Assembly (NCBI GenBank): GCA_002688875.1
Contig: NZDU01000024.1
Span: forward strand, 6,586 to 21,535
Origin: Candidatus Pacearchaeota archaeon
GTDB lineage: Archaea > Nanobdellota > Nanobdellia > Pacearchaeales > GW2011-AR1
Length of the DNA stretch: 14,950 nt
Direction of reading: 5' to 3'
Positions 6,961 through 12,458 of this stretch are shown here, one piece after another. Under the pieces are notes generated by a model that ran no database searches, was not told the DNA's origin, and saw nothing but the letters and a program-made list of their open reading frames with translations. Numbering within the stretch: the stretch's first letter is position 1; every line of letters begins with the position of its first letter. The position numbers and the translations under genes are program-made.

Positions 6961-7332
6961 TTATTTCTTTACAAATTCAACATTTTCAAGATCTTCAAAT
7001 TCTTTATCTCCGGTTAGGAATTTTATCCCAAGTTCCTTCGCTTGAAAGTAAGATATACAATCTGTTGTTGACATCCTGGTTTCTTTGTTCTCATATCTGA
7101 ATTTCATAGCCTTTTTTATTGATTCTGGGTTAACATGAAGGATATATTTTTTATACCTTGATAGATAAAAATCAGCTTTTGGATAGTTTTTTCTTAGAAG
7201 GATATATGAAAGTTCTGCAAAGATGAAATCATTGATCCTGATCTCCTTGTCAATATATTCCTTGTACTTTTCATTTCCTTCTATTATCTCGACTATAGCA
7301 TAGGTATCATAAATAAAAATGTTATTATTCAT
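6961..7332 (-). CDS. vapC: PIN-domain toxin, VapC type
   Basis: A 123-residue PIN-fold ribonuclease, the toxin of a VapBC-type pair that cleaves RNA when freed from its antitoxin. The acidic residues are complete: D9 (IYDTYAIVE), E40 (FAELSYIL), D91 (STTDCISY) and D109 (LTGDKEF), so it is probably active. I chose the ATG at 7332; a TTG six codons upstream is in frame but unlikely. The ATG lies inside the end of the antitoxin gene, which it overlaps by 8 bases in another frame, giving the tight coupling usual for these pairs. Codons are A/T-ending and T+C dominates the + strand, unlike the resident genes. The RNA target cannot be inferred. Confidence 0.88.
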   Translation of the reverse strand: MNNNIFIYDTYAIVEIIEGNEKYKEYIDKEIRINDFIFAELSYILLRKNYPKADFYLSRYKKYILHVNPESIKKAMKFRYENKETRMSTTDCISYFQAKELGIKFLTGDKEFEDLENVEFVKK

Positions 7333-7549
7333 CGTAAAGTTCTTTGTCAATTTCTCTCATCATCTCATCTATTGGTTGACTAAACTTAAATGATCCAAAC
7401 ATTTCTTTTAAAACATTATCTTTATCTGCCTTTAAATGGACAGTTATTTCATCTCCTTCTTTTATCTGTTCTCCTTCAATTGCATTTTGAGGCACGACTA
7501 TTCCAAATGAATTTCCCCATCTTCTTAATTTAGATTTTATTTCGATCAT
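7325..7549 (-). CDS. vapB: AbrB/SpoVT-type antitoxin (VapB)
   Basis: A 74-residue antitoxin with an N-terminal SpoVT-AbrB swapped-hairpin DNA-binding domain. Residues 1-40 contain LRRWGNSFGIVVPQNAI and KEGDEITVHL, both standard for the family. The C-terminal half (about 45-74, MFGSFKFSQPIDEMMREIDKEL) is acidic and amphipathic, as expected of the segment that wraps and inhibits the PIN toxin. It is the first gene of the pair and probably represses its own promoter. A TTTAAA box lies about 30 bases upstream of the ATG. Confidence 0.88.
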   Translation of the reverse strand: MIEIKSKLRRWGNSFGIVVPQNAIEGEQIKEGDEITVHLKADKDNVLKEMFGSFKFSQPIDEMMREIDKELYDE

Positions 7550-7574
7550 TTTCTAATGTATAAACCGTATAATT

Positions 7575-7586
7575 ATTATTTAAAAC
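7575..7586 (-). promoter_or_regulatory. TATA box for the vapBC-type operon
   Basis: The - strand reads GTTTTAAATAAT, centred about 31 bases before the ATG at 7549. AT-rich sequence beyond it, including the palindrome at 7603-7619, is a plausible operator region. Confidence 0.45.
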
Positions 7587-7602
7587 TTTGTTTTTATATA
7601 AA

Positions 7603-7619
7603 TTACTATATAATAGTAA
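7603..7619. promoter_or_regulatory. Palindrome TTACTA-N5-TAGTAA
   Basis: Six-base perfect arms with a 5-base spacer lie between the divergent vapB-type and AI-2E genes. It is a candidate operator, possibly for the AbrB-type antitoxin or the permease gene. The sequence is AT-rich, so chance is possible. Confidence 0.35.
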
Positions 7620-7630
7620 CATAACATTAA

Positions 7631-7640
7631 TTTTATAAAG
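7631..7640 (+). promoter_or_regulatory. TATA box for the AI-2E-family gene
   Basis: TTTTATAAAG, centred about 29 bases before the ATG at 7665, predicts a transcript starting within a few bases of the start codon. Confidence 0.55.
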
Positions 7641-7664
7641 TAAGATAGTTGTTGAATTTGGAGA

Positions 7665-8696
7665 ATGATTAAGGAATTTAAGAAAAATAAGAAGTTAATT
7701 GTGGGTTTGATTAGCCTTGCTCTTCTTCTTTTTGTGGTTTATGCGAGTATTCCTTTTTTGAGTGCGATGTTGGGGGCGGCGATAATTGCTTATATTTTTT
7801 ATCCTCTTGATAGGGCTTTGAGAAAGAGAGGGTTTTCGGCTCGGGGATCTGCGCTGACTATTCTGATAATATCGTTGATATTAGTTATTCTTCCGACGAT
7901 ATTTATAATAAATGGGTTGATTAGTCAGACGTTGTTGTTGCCGACTCAGTTGGATAAGGTGAATGAGTTGAAGGATAGAGTGAATGAGATGACTCCGTTT
8001 AATATCGAGATTGATTACGATAAGATAATTAATGAGATTACGCCGGTGTTGACTAGTTCGATTACGCCGATTTTTACGAATATTTTTAATGTGTTTTTTA
8101 TACTTTTTTTGTTGTTTTTTTTGTTGTATTATTTGATACTTTATTCTGAGAATATTAAGGATATGTTTTATCAGTATTTGCCTTTTGGGAATCGAATTAA
8201 TAATAAGATAATTAATAAGTTTCAGCAAGTTACGAATGCGACGATTATAGGAACGTTTTTGATTGCGCTTGTTCAGGGGGGTTTGTTGGCTTTGAATTTT
8301 TATATGTTGGGGATTCCTAATGCTTTGTTTTGGGGATTTGTGACGGCTATTTTATCTTTCTTGCCGATTGTTGGGGCGCCGATTGTTTGGGTTCCAGCTG
8401 CTGCAATATTTTTTATAACTGGAGAGATTGGTAAGGGGATTGTGCTGGTTTTGGTGGGTATTTTTATTAGTACGATTGATAATATTCTTCGTCCCATAAT
8501 TAATGCTAAGTATGGAAGTGTTCATCCGGTTGTTTCTATAATTGGAATTTATATTGGTATTGTGCAGTTTGGAATTTTAGGGGTTTTTATTGGGCCGTTG
8601 ATAATTGTTTATTTATTATTGTTTTGGGAGTTGTATAGGGAGGAGAGTGATACGTTTGGGGAGAAGAAGGATCGGAGGGTTGACGAGGGGTGGTGA
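7665..8696 (+). CDS. AI-2E/PerM-family membrane protein
   Basis: A 343-residue multi-spanning membrane protein of the AI-2E (UPF0118, PerM, TqsA) family, whose members export small molecules or exchange ions. Hydrophobic segments lie near 10-46 (two), 62-84, 138-160, 194-222, 219-250, 255-271 and 288-322, giving the usual seven to eight spans with a large extramembrane stretch at about 90-135. Family motifs are clear: FLPIVGAPIVWVPAAA (232-247), DNILRPII (272-279) and HPVVSIIGIYIGIVQFGILG (287-306). The C-terminal tail (323-343) is charged. The substrate is unknown; the autoinducer-2 name should not be taken as function in an archaeon. It ends in TGA and is followed directly by the G-rich repeat. 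Codons are strongly G/T-ending. Confidence 0.9.
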   Translation: MIKEFKKNKKLIVGLISLALLLFVVYASIPFLSAMLGAAIIAYIFYPLDRALRKRGFSARGSALTILIISLILVILPTIFIINGLISQTLLLPTQLDKVNELKDRVNEMTPFNIEIDYDKIINEITPVLTSSITPIFTNIFNVFFILFLLFFLLYYLILYSENIKDMFYQYLPFGNRINNKIINKFQQVTNATIIGTFLIALVQGGLLALNFYMLGIPNALFWGFVTAILSFLPIVGAPIVWVPAAAIFFITGEIGKGIVLVLVGIFISTIDNILRPIINAKYGSVHPVVSIIGIYIGIVQFGILGVFIGPLIIVYLLLFWELYREESDTFGEKKDRRVDEGW

Positions 8697-8704
8697 GATG
8701 AGAG

Positions 8705-8780
8705 TTGGTGATGGGTGGGGAGGGGATGGTTGGTGATGGGATGGTTGGTGATGGGATGGTTGGTGATGAGTGGGGAGGGT
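8705..8780 (+). repeat. G-rich tract with three perfect 15-bp tandem repeats
   Basis: The unit GGGATGGTTGGTGAT occurs three times in a row at 8723-8737, 8738-8752 and 8753-8767. Partial relatives lie on both sides (GGTGATGGGTGGGG before, GAGTGGGGAGGG after). The strand has almost no C. GGGTGGGGAGGGG at 8713-8725 gives three G-runs separated by single bases, so a G-quadruplex is possible. It begins just after the stop of the AI-2E-family gene. Confidence 0.85.
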
Positions 8781-8794
8781 TGATTTTTAGTAAG

Positions 8795-8805
8795 ATATTT
8801 TAATA
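8795..8805 (+). promoter_or_regulatory. TATA box for the HicA-like gene
   Basis: ATATTTTAATA predicts transcription starting near 8826, about 10 bases before the ATG at 8836 and downstream of an alternative TTG at 8815. This supports the ATG. Confidence 0.5.
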
Positions 8806-8835
8806 CTAATTGATTTGTTTTTTAAGAGTGTGAAA

Positions 8836-9060
8836 ATGAATCGGAGAAACTTAAGGGCTAGAAAAGTTGTGAAAGCTCTTGTTAATTATGGGTGTGTTAT
8901 TGTGAGAAATACAGATCATGGAGTTATTGTTGAGAATCCTAGGAACTATAAATCTACTAATGTTCCGACTCACAGAGATATTTTGGCTGTTTGGATATAT
9001 AATAATGTGTTGAGACAACTTGATATTGATAAAAAGGATTTTGAAAGGTTTTTAGAGTAG
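8836..9060 (+). CDS. HicA-like mRNA interferase toxin
   Basis: A 74-residue protein with the double-stranded-RNA-binding-like fold of HicA, which cleaves mRNA. Residues 6-35 (LRARKVVKALVNYGCVIVRNTDHGVIVENP) match the helix followed by strands leading to the catalytic histidine, here H28 in NTDHG where classical HicA reads GSH. VPTHRDI (43-49) matches the VPxHxg segment, followed by a helix and a DFERFLE end. I chose the ATG at 8836; a TTG at 8815 is in frame but upstream of the predicted mRNA. Unlike normal hicAB operons, the HicB-like gene next door is on the opposite strand and overlaps by 9 bases. The GS to TD change beside the histidine leaves activity uncertain. Confidence 0.72.
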   Translation: MNRRNLRARKVVKALVNYGCVIVRNTDHGVIVENPRNYKSTNVPTHRDILAVWIYNNVLRQLDIDKKDFERFLE

Positions 9061-9309
9061 AATTCTGGAGACTAGTAGTGGCTCTTTTTGTTCTAATAGT
9101 TTTCTTTTTTCTGGATATGTTTCTAGATACATTCTTGCAGATTTCTTAAAGTTCTCCATTGCTTCATCTAAATTGTCTCCGAAATCTGCTATTCCTAGCT
9201 CTTCATTATTAACTACTACTACTTTTTTTCCATCCATATCTTCTTCACGAACAACGATGTTTATGCTGATGTTATTATCCTTGTTAACTAAATAACTATC
9301 TGATTCCAT
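9052..9309 (-). CDS. HicB-like antitoxin domain protein
   Basis: An 85-residue protein resembling the N-terminal domain of HicB, which blocks the HicA active site. It has an early strand pair (ISINIVVREEDMDGKKVVVV), an ELGIADFGDNLDEAMENFKKSARMYLE segment that matches the GdtleEAlenikeaielyle pattern of the family, and no C-terminal DNA-binding domain, so it is shorter than a full HicB. The ATG sits about 26 bases below a TTTATAAA-type box, so it is independently transcribed. It converges with the HicA-like gene, sharing the last 9 bases. Whether the two form a pair is open, since lone HicB-like proteins are common. Confidence 0.7.
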   Translation of the reverse strand: MESDSYLVNKDNNISINIVVREEDMDGKKVVVVNNEELGIADFGDNLDEAMENFKKSARMYLETYPEKRKLLEQKEPLLVSRILL

Positions 9310-9330
9310 GTTTGTATTAATGTGTTCAAG

Positions 9331-9340
9331 TTTATAAAAT
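9331..9340 (-). promoter_or_regulatory. TATA box for the HicB-like gene
   Basis: The - strand reads ATTTTATAAA, centred about 26 bases before the ATG at 9309, so the transcript should be leaderless. It lies between this gene and the end of dph5. Confidence 0.55.
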
Positions 9341-9348
9341 CTGTTGTT

Positions 9349-10065
9349 TTATTGATTAAATCTCTTTAGAAAATCTTCCTCAGTAAAATGAAGTTTGCTT
9401 GGGATTATTATGCAGAAGGGTTCTTTGATGTTTTTGTTTTTTAGGTTTTTGAGAGTGTTGTAATAGATTTTTTCTTGGGATGTTCCGAGTCTTGAACAGA
9501 TTAGTATTTTTGGTAGTTTAATGAATCTTTTGTTGATTGATTGTTGTAATTGTGTTAGGGCTTCTTTGCTTGATAGGTCGATGTCTATTAGGATTAGTGA
9601 ATGGGAGTTGGATTTTTGGTTTTGGAGTACTAGATTGAGGAAGCTGTCGGGTTGGAAATTAGTTTCCCATTGGGGCATGCTTGCTATTTTGCCAAACTTG
9701 TAAAGTTGTAATCCTGTGAGAGAGATGGCGTCGAAGATACTGGAGTTGAATATTATTTTTGTTTTTATTTTTGCTTCTCGGCAATCTTCTAAGATAGTGG
9801 TGTGGGTTGTGGCGAATAAAGGGCTGCCATAAACTAGAAGGGCGATGTTTTGTTTTTTGGCCTCGCTTATTAGGAAATCTGATTCTACTTTTTTTCTGCC
9901 TAGACTGGTTAGTTTTCTTTTTAGAGATTTTTCTAGGGCGTTTTGAGAGTATGGGAATTTTACGGTGTAGTTTTCTAGATAGATCTTTTTGCATTTTTTG
10001 AGAGCTTGTTTGCCTTCTTCTGTTATTGAGTTTTGGTTTAGGCCTAGGCCGATTATGTATAGCAT
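9349..10065 (-). CDS. dphB: Diphthine synthase
   Basis: AdoMet-dependent methyltransferase (Dph5/DphB) that methylates the 3-amino-3-carboxypropyl histidine of elongation factor 2 on the way to diphthamide. It belongs to the tetrapyrrole-methylase fold. Visible motifs: MLYIIGLGLN (1-10), GSPLFATTHT (80-89, normally GDPLVATTH), FNSSIFDAISLTGLQLYKFG (106-125, matching the HAPSI..A..GLxxYKFG region), ILIDIDL and a C-terminal IIPSKLHFTEEDFL matching the VPGKLHIVEAEYL end. At 238 residues it is some 20-30 shorter than typical, mostly from a tightened region before the last third. The Asp to Ser change in the GDP motif is notable. It starts one base after the stop of the NYN gene, so the two are co-transcribed and it has no promoter of its own. 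Confidence 0.9.
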   Translation of the reverse strand: MLYIIGLGLNQNSITEEGKQALKKCKKIYLENYTVKFPYSQNALEKSLKRKLTSLGRKKVESDFLISEAKKQNIALLVYGSPLFATTHTTILEDCREAKIKTKIIFNSSIFDAISLTGLQLYKFGKIASMPQWETNFQPDSFLNLVLQNQKSNSHSLILIDIDLSSKEALTQLQQSINKRFIKLPKILICSRLGTSQEKIYYNTLKNLKNKNIKEPFCIIIPSKLHFTEEDFLKRFNQ

Positions 10066-10066
10066 T

Positions 10067-10624
10067 TTAATTAAATAACTGTAAGATTTCTTGCTTTTTT
10101 AACTTTATGAATCTATCGCTTTTTTGTTGTAGATGGTATGAAAATTTTGTTTCATAACCAATGTTCTCAATTCTCTTTCCAGCTTCTCTTGCCGCTAAAA
10201 TAGCTGGAACAAAATCGCCATCTGATGAGACTAAAACTGCAGTATCATAAGCGTCCTTATATGCATATTTTATGAGGTCAACGGCAAGGTGTATGTCATC
10301 CTCTTTAACTTGATATATTGTTTGTCCATGGATCTTTACTTTTTGCATTCTACATAATACTACTCTAAAACCTGGGATTCTTTTTAATTTTTCAAAAAAT
10401 CTTTGTTGATTCTTGTACTTTTGTTTATTGAGATTACTATCTAAAGAACAATTGTAATAACAGACCTTTACTAGTCTCCTATTTCCTGTAATGTAGTTAA
10501 TGAATTTTCTGTAATTAAAATCACTTAATTTTCTGGAGTTATTAATCATGTTTTTTAGAATATGGTAGTTATTACTGCCATCGATAAAAATCATCACTCT
10601 TTCAGTATTCTCCATTGTATTCAT
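10067..10624 (-). CDS. NYN-domain (LabA/DUF88-like) protein, putative ribonuclease
   Basis: A 185-residue PIN-like NYN-domain protein, a family of predicted metal-dependent RNases. Acidic residues are in the expected places: D15 in MIFIDGSNNY, D109/D110 and D116 in VKEDDIHLAVDLI, and D135/D137 in VSSDGDFVPAI, with the family's typical SDGDF motif intact. The C-terminal region is short and basic, with no extra RNA-binding domain. Its TAA lies one base before the Dph5 ATG, placing it first in a two-gene operon; a functional tie to translation is inference. A second in-frame ATG at 10615 is equally likely as the start, because the TATA box predicts transcription near 10619. Codons are A/T-ending, unlike dphB. 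Confidence 0.86.
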   Translation of the reverse strand: MNTMENTERVMIFIDGSNNYHILKNMINNSRKLSDFNYRKFINYITGNRRLVKVCYYNCSLDSNLNKQKYKNQQRFFEKLKRIPGFRVVLCRMQKVKIHGQTIYQVKEDDIHLAVDLIKYAYKDAYDTAVLVSSDGDFVPAILAAREAGKRIENIGYETKFSYHLQQKSDRFIKLKKQEILQLFN

Positions 10625-10640
10625 AGAATTATTCAGAACT

Positions 10641-10648
10641 ATTTAAAA
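10641..10648 (-). promoter_or_regulatory. TATA box for the NYN/dphB operon
   Basis: The - strand reads TTTTAAAT, 20-29 bases before the two candidate ATGs at 10624 and 10615. It is immediately preceded by the GC-rich palindrome at 10649-10673. Confidence 0.5.
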
Positions 10649-10673
10649 CCCAGGTTTGCGATGCAACCCTGGG
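10649..10673. promoter_or_regulatory. GC-rich palindrome beside the NYN promoter
   Basis: CCCAGG-T-TTGC, loop GAT, GCAA-C-CCTGGG gives ten base pairs with one mismatch. It covers the BRE position of the NYN promoter, so it could be an operator. It stands out against the AT-rich surroundings and is outside the insertion sequence. Confidence 0.55.
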
Positions 10674-10717
10674 GTGTATATAATTAATTTAGATATTATG
10701 CGATTATAAATCTTTGG

Positions 10718-10732
10718 GTTTTCATTAATCAT
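10718..10732 (+). repeat. Left target-site duplication of the insertion sequence
   Basis: GTTTTCATTAATCAT, identical to 11766-11780 and directly abutting the left inverted repeat. Confidence 0.93.
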
Positions 10733-10755
10733 TGTAGTTTCCGGAAATTAGTTCG
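10733..10755 (+). repeat. Left terminal inverted repeat
   Basis: Begins TGTAGTTTCCGG; the inverse of the right end at 19 of 23 positions. Confidence 0.88.
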
Positions 10756-10756
10756 C

Positions 10757-10781
10757 CTATCAAATCCAGAAGATTTGATGG
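10757..10781 (+). promoter_or_regulatory. Hairpin enclosing the transposase start codon
   Basis: CUAUCAAAUC (10757-10766), loop CAGAA, GAUUUGAUGG (10772-10781) gives ten consecutive pairs including one U-G. The ATG at 10778-10780 lies wholly in the 3' arm, so in an RNA entering from outside the element the start codon would be masked. Confidence 0.6.
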
Positions 10782-11707
10782 TGAAACTAAACAATAAAAG
10801 AATTAAGTGGGCGGTGAAAAAGGTGGTTTCTAAAGAATTTTCAACCAAGGAGGTAAGCGAGATATATAGCGTAAGTCAAAGGAGAATCCAAATGTTAGTG
10901 AAAAAATATAAACTAACAGGGAATTATCCTATTATGATAAAAGAAAGAAGACCTCAAATTTCGTTTTCAGATAAACAGATAGAGATTATTGAGCAAGAGC
11001 TCAATAATAGCCACTATAGAAATGCAGTTCATTTGAGATTACATATCAAAAAGAAGCGTGGTATAGAGATACCAAAAAACAAGCTACATAGATACCTTTT
11101 GGAAAAAGGTATAGCCAAAACTGATAAGAAAAAACAAAAGCAAAGAAAGTATTGCAGATACGAAAGAGATCATAGCTTCTCTTTAGGTCATATGGATTGG
11201 CATGAAAGTAAAATTAATGGTAAATGGGTTATTATCTGGATTGATGATGCTTCTAGGAATGTCATCGCTGGAGGAGAGTTTGATAATGCTAATACTGAGA
11301 ACTCATTGCTTATAGTGAATGAAGCAATGATAACTGCAGAGGAAAGATACTCTGCAGTTTTGAGAGAACTTAATACAGATAGGGGAACTCAATTTTACAA
11401 CTCCAAATTCAATGATAATGGAACAAGGCAAAAGTCTGAGTTTGAAATTGAGCTTGAGAAAAGAGGGATCAAGCATATCTTGTCTAGGAGAAACCACCCT
11501 CAGACAAATGGGAAGAATGAAAGATGGTTTAGAACATATGAGGAAAATAGGGGAAAGTTTAAATCATTTGATGAGTTTGTTAAATGGTACAATAACGGGA
11601 TTCATTTAGGATTGAGTAGGACTGAAGGCATAACTCCTAATGAAGCAGTTTATCACAAACTGCTTCCTGAATCAATATTAGGATTATTTTGGAGGAGATT
11701 TGACTGA
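10778..11707 (+). CDS. DDE transposase with rve integrase core
   Basis: A 309-residue transposase that cuts and joins the ends of its element. Residues 14-44 form a helix-turn-helix (KKVVSKEFSTKEVSEIYSVS and following) for end recognition, then a basic linker (115-130, rich in K and R). The rve catalytic core holds D140 (GHMDWHES), D201 (NTDRGTQF) and E248 (NGKNERW), with the usual HPQTNGKNERWF context and a C-terminal GITPNEAVYHKL. All catalytic residues are present. The second D to E spacing is 46 residues, longer than the roughly 35 of classic IS3/IS481 enzymes because of an insertion around NSKFNDNGTRQKSEF. I chose ATG 10778 rather than the TTG just before it. No frameshift is needed, unlike the two-ORF IS3 elements, which favours IS481. 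Confidence 0.92.
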   Translation: MVKLNNKRIKWAVKKVVSKEFSTKEVSEIYSVSQRRIQMLVKKYKLTGNYPIMIKERRPQISFSDKQIEIIEQELNNSHYRNAVHLRLHIKKKRGIEIPKNKLHRYLLEKGIAKTDKKKQKQRKYCRYERDHSFSLGHMDWHESKINGKWVIIWIDDASRNVIAGGEFDNANTENSLLIVNEAMITAEERYSAVLRELNTDRGTQFYNSKFNDNGTRQKSEFEIELEKRGIKHILSRRNHPQTNGKNERWFRTYEENRGKFKSFDEFVKWYNNGIHLGLSRTEGITPNEAVYHKLLPESILGLFWRRFD

Positions 11708-11742
11708 TGGAAATCGAGAGTAAAAAGGTGTTGAAAGAAAAA

Positions 11743-11765
11743 CGAAATAATATTAGGAAACTACA
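11743..11765 (-). repeat. Right terminal inverted repeat
   Basis: Read on the - strand it begins TGTAGTTTCCTA; it pairs with the left end at 19 of 23 positions. Confidence 0.88.
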
Positions 11766-11780
11766 GTTTTCATTAATCAT
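11766..11780 (+). repeat. Right target-site duplication of the insertion sequence
   Basis: GTTTTCATTAATCAT, identical to 10718-10732, starting at the first base after the right inverted repeat. Confidence 0.93.
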
Positions 11781-11792
11781 GGTTTAAGAAAG

Positions 11793-11800
11793 TATTATAA
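11793..11800 (+). promoter_or_regulatory. TATA box for the NFACT-R gene
   Basis: TATTATAA, centred about 26 bases before the ATG at 11823, indicates a leaderless mRNA. The insertion sequence and its duplicated target end only 12 bases upstream, so the core promoter is kept but anything further upstream has been moved about 1 kb away. Confidence 0.6.
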
Positions 11801-11822
11801 GGTTGTCTTGGTTGGGTAGATT

Positions 11823-12419
11823 ATGAAAGAATCATTAAGTGATGATGATTATAGAAAGTATCGATGGTTTTTTACTTCTTCGGGTAAGTTGGTAGTTGGG
11901 GGGAAGAGTGATAGTCAGAATGAGTTGGTTATTGAGAATTTTTTGAAAGATGGGTATATGGTTATGCATACTTCTAAGCCGGGGAGTGGGTTTATGGTAT
12001 TGGTTAGTGAGAAATGGAATAAGAAAGATTTGGAGGAGATGGCTGTTTTTTGTGGGTGTTTTTCGAAGCAGTGGAAGCTTTCTGTGAAGGGTAAGAAAAT
12101 TAGTGTGGATATGTTTGAGGGTTCTGATGTGTTTAAGAAAAAGGGAATGAAAACTGGGACGTTTGGAGTGAGTGGTAAGAAGGAGAATTTTATGGTAGTT
12201 CCTGAATTGGTTTTGGTTAAGCAGAAGGGTTTGTTGAGAGCTGTTCCGAGGTGGAAAGGCATGGTTAGGAAGGATTATTATTTGGGGATCGAGGTTGGGA
12301 AGACGGGGAAAGGAGAAGTTGTTGATGTTCTGATGGGAAGGTTGATGAAGAAAAGAGTTAAGGTTTCGAGAGATGAGGTATTGAGTGCTATACCTAGCGA
12401 TAGGTTGGAGATTAAGTGA
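11823..12419 (+). CDS. Stand-alone NFACT-R (DUF814) domain protein
   Basis: A 198-residue protein made of an NFACT-R domain, the RNA-binding module normally at the C-terminus of RqcH/Tae2/NEMF, which joins stalled large ribosomal subunits and adds alanine tails. Family segments in order: KYRWFFTSSGKLVVGG (12-27), QNELVIENFL (32-41), VMHTSKPGSGFMVL (47-60, the H-A-x-x-x-G-A-s region), and MKTGTFGVSGKK (109-120, the tGsFmirGkKN motif). The NFACT-N and helical domains of full-length RqcH are absent, so it cannot work as a complete RqcH by itself. Residues about 130-198 are a basic extension with YYLGIEVGKTGKGEVVDVLMG that I do not recognise. It is transcribed alone. Stand-alone NFACT-R proteins are known and have been proposed to act on RNA; the role here is open. 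Confidence 0.82.
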   Translation: MKESLSDDDYRKYRWFFTSSGKLVVGGKSDSQNELVIENFLKDGYMVMHTSKPGSGFMVLVSEKWNKKDLEEMAVFCGCFSKQWKLSVKGKKISVDMFEGSDVFKKKGMKTGTFGVSGKKENFMVVPELVLVKQKGLLRAVPRWKGMVRKDYYLGIEVGKTGKGEVVDVLMGRLMKKRVKVSRDEVLSAIPSDRLEIK

Positions 12420-12429
12420 ATGAATTGAG

Positions 12430-12448
12430 GTAACTATGAAGTAGTTAC
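12430..12448. promoter_or_regulatory. Perfect palindrome upstream of the sigma-like gene
   Basis: GTAACTA, TGAAG, TAGTTAC: seven-base perfect arms and a five-base spacer, starting 11 bases after the NFACT-R stop and ending about 10 bases before the sigma-gene TATA box. It could be an operator for the sigma-like gene or a weak terminator hairpin. There is no T-run after it, which favours an operator. Confidence 0.5.
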
Positions 12449-12458
12449 AGATGGAAAG

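Larger units (their letters stand above)
10733..11765 (+). mobile_element. Complete insertion sequence, IS481/IS3-like, 1033 bp
   Basis: The element runs from TGTAGTTTCC to GGAAACTACA, with TG...CA ends. Its 23-bp terminal inverted repeats (10733-10755 and 11743-11765) match at 19 of 23 positions, the first ten perfectly. It is flanked by a perfect 15-bp direct repeat, a long target duplication of the size reported for some IS481 elements. It carries one intact DDE transposase. The perfect duplication and undamaged gene argue for a recent insertion. It sits between the divergent NYN and NFACT-R genes, its right end 12 bases before the NFACT-R TATA box. Confidence 0.94.

Noticed and set aside
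7875..8500. Open frames on the - strand inside the permease gene
   Set aside because: They are complements of a gene with clear AI-2E motifs and membrane segments, and show no family features of their own.
8723..8767. Tandem repeats as a possible CRISPR array
   Set aside because: The 15-bp units are directly adjacent with no spacers, and no cas gene is nearby.
8714..8783. Small hydrophobic reading frame through the G-rich repeat (WLVMG units)
   Set aside because: No promoter or start context, and the periodicity is explained by the 15-bp repeat being a multiple of three.
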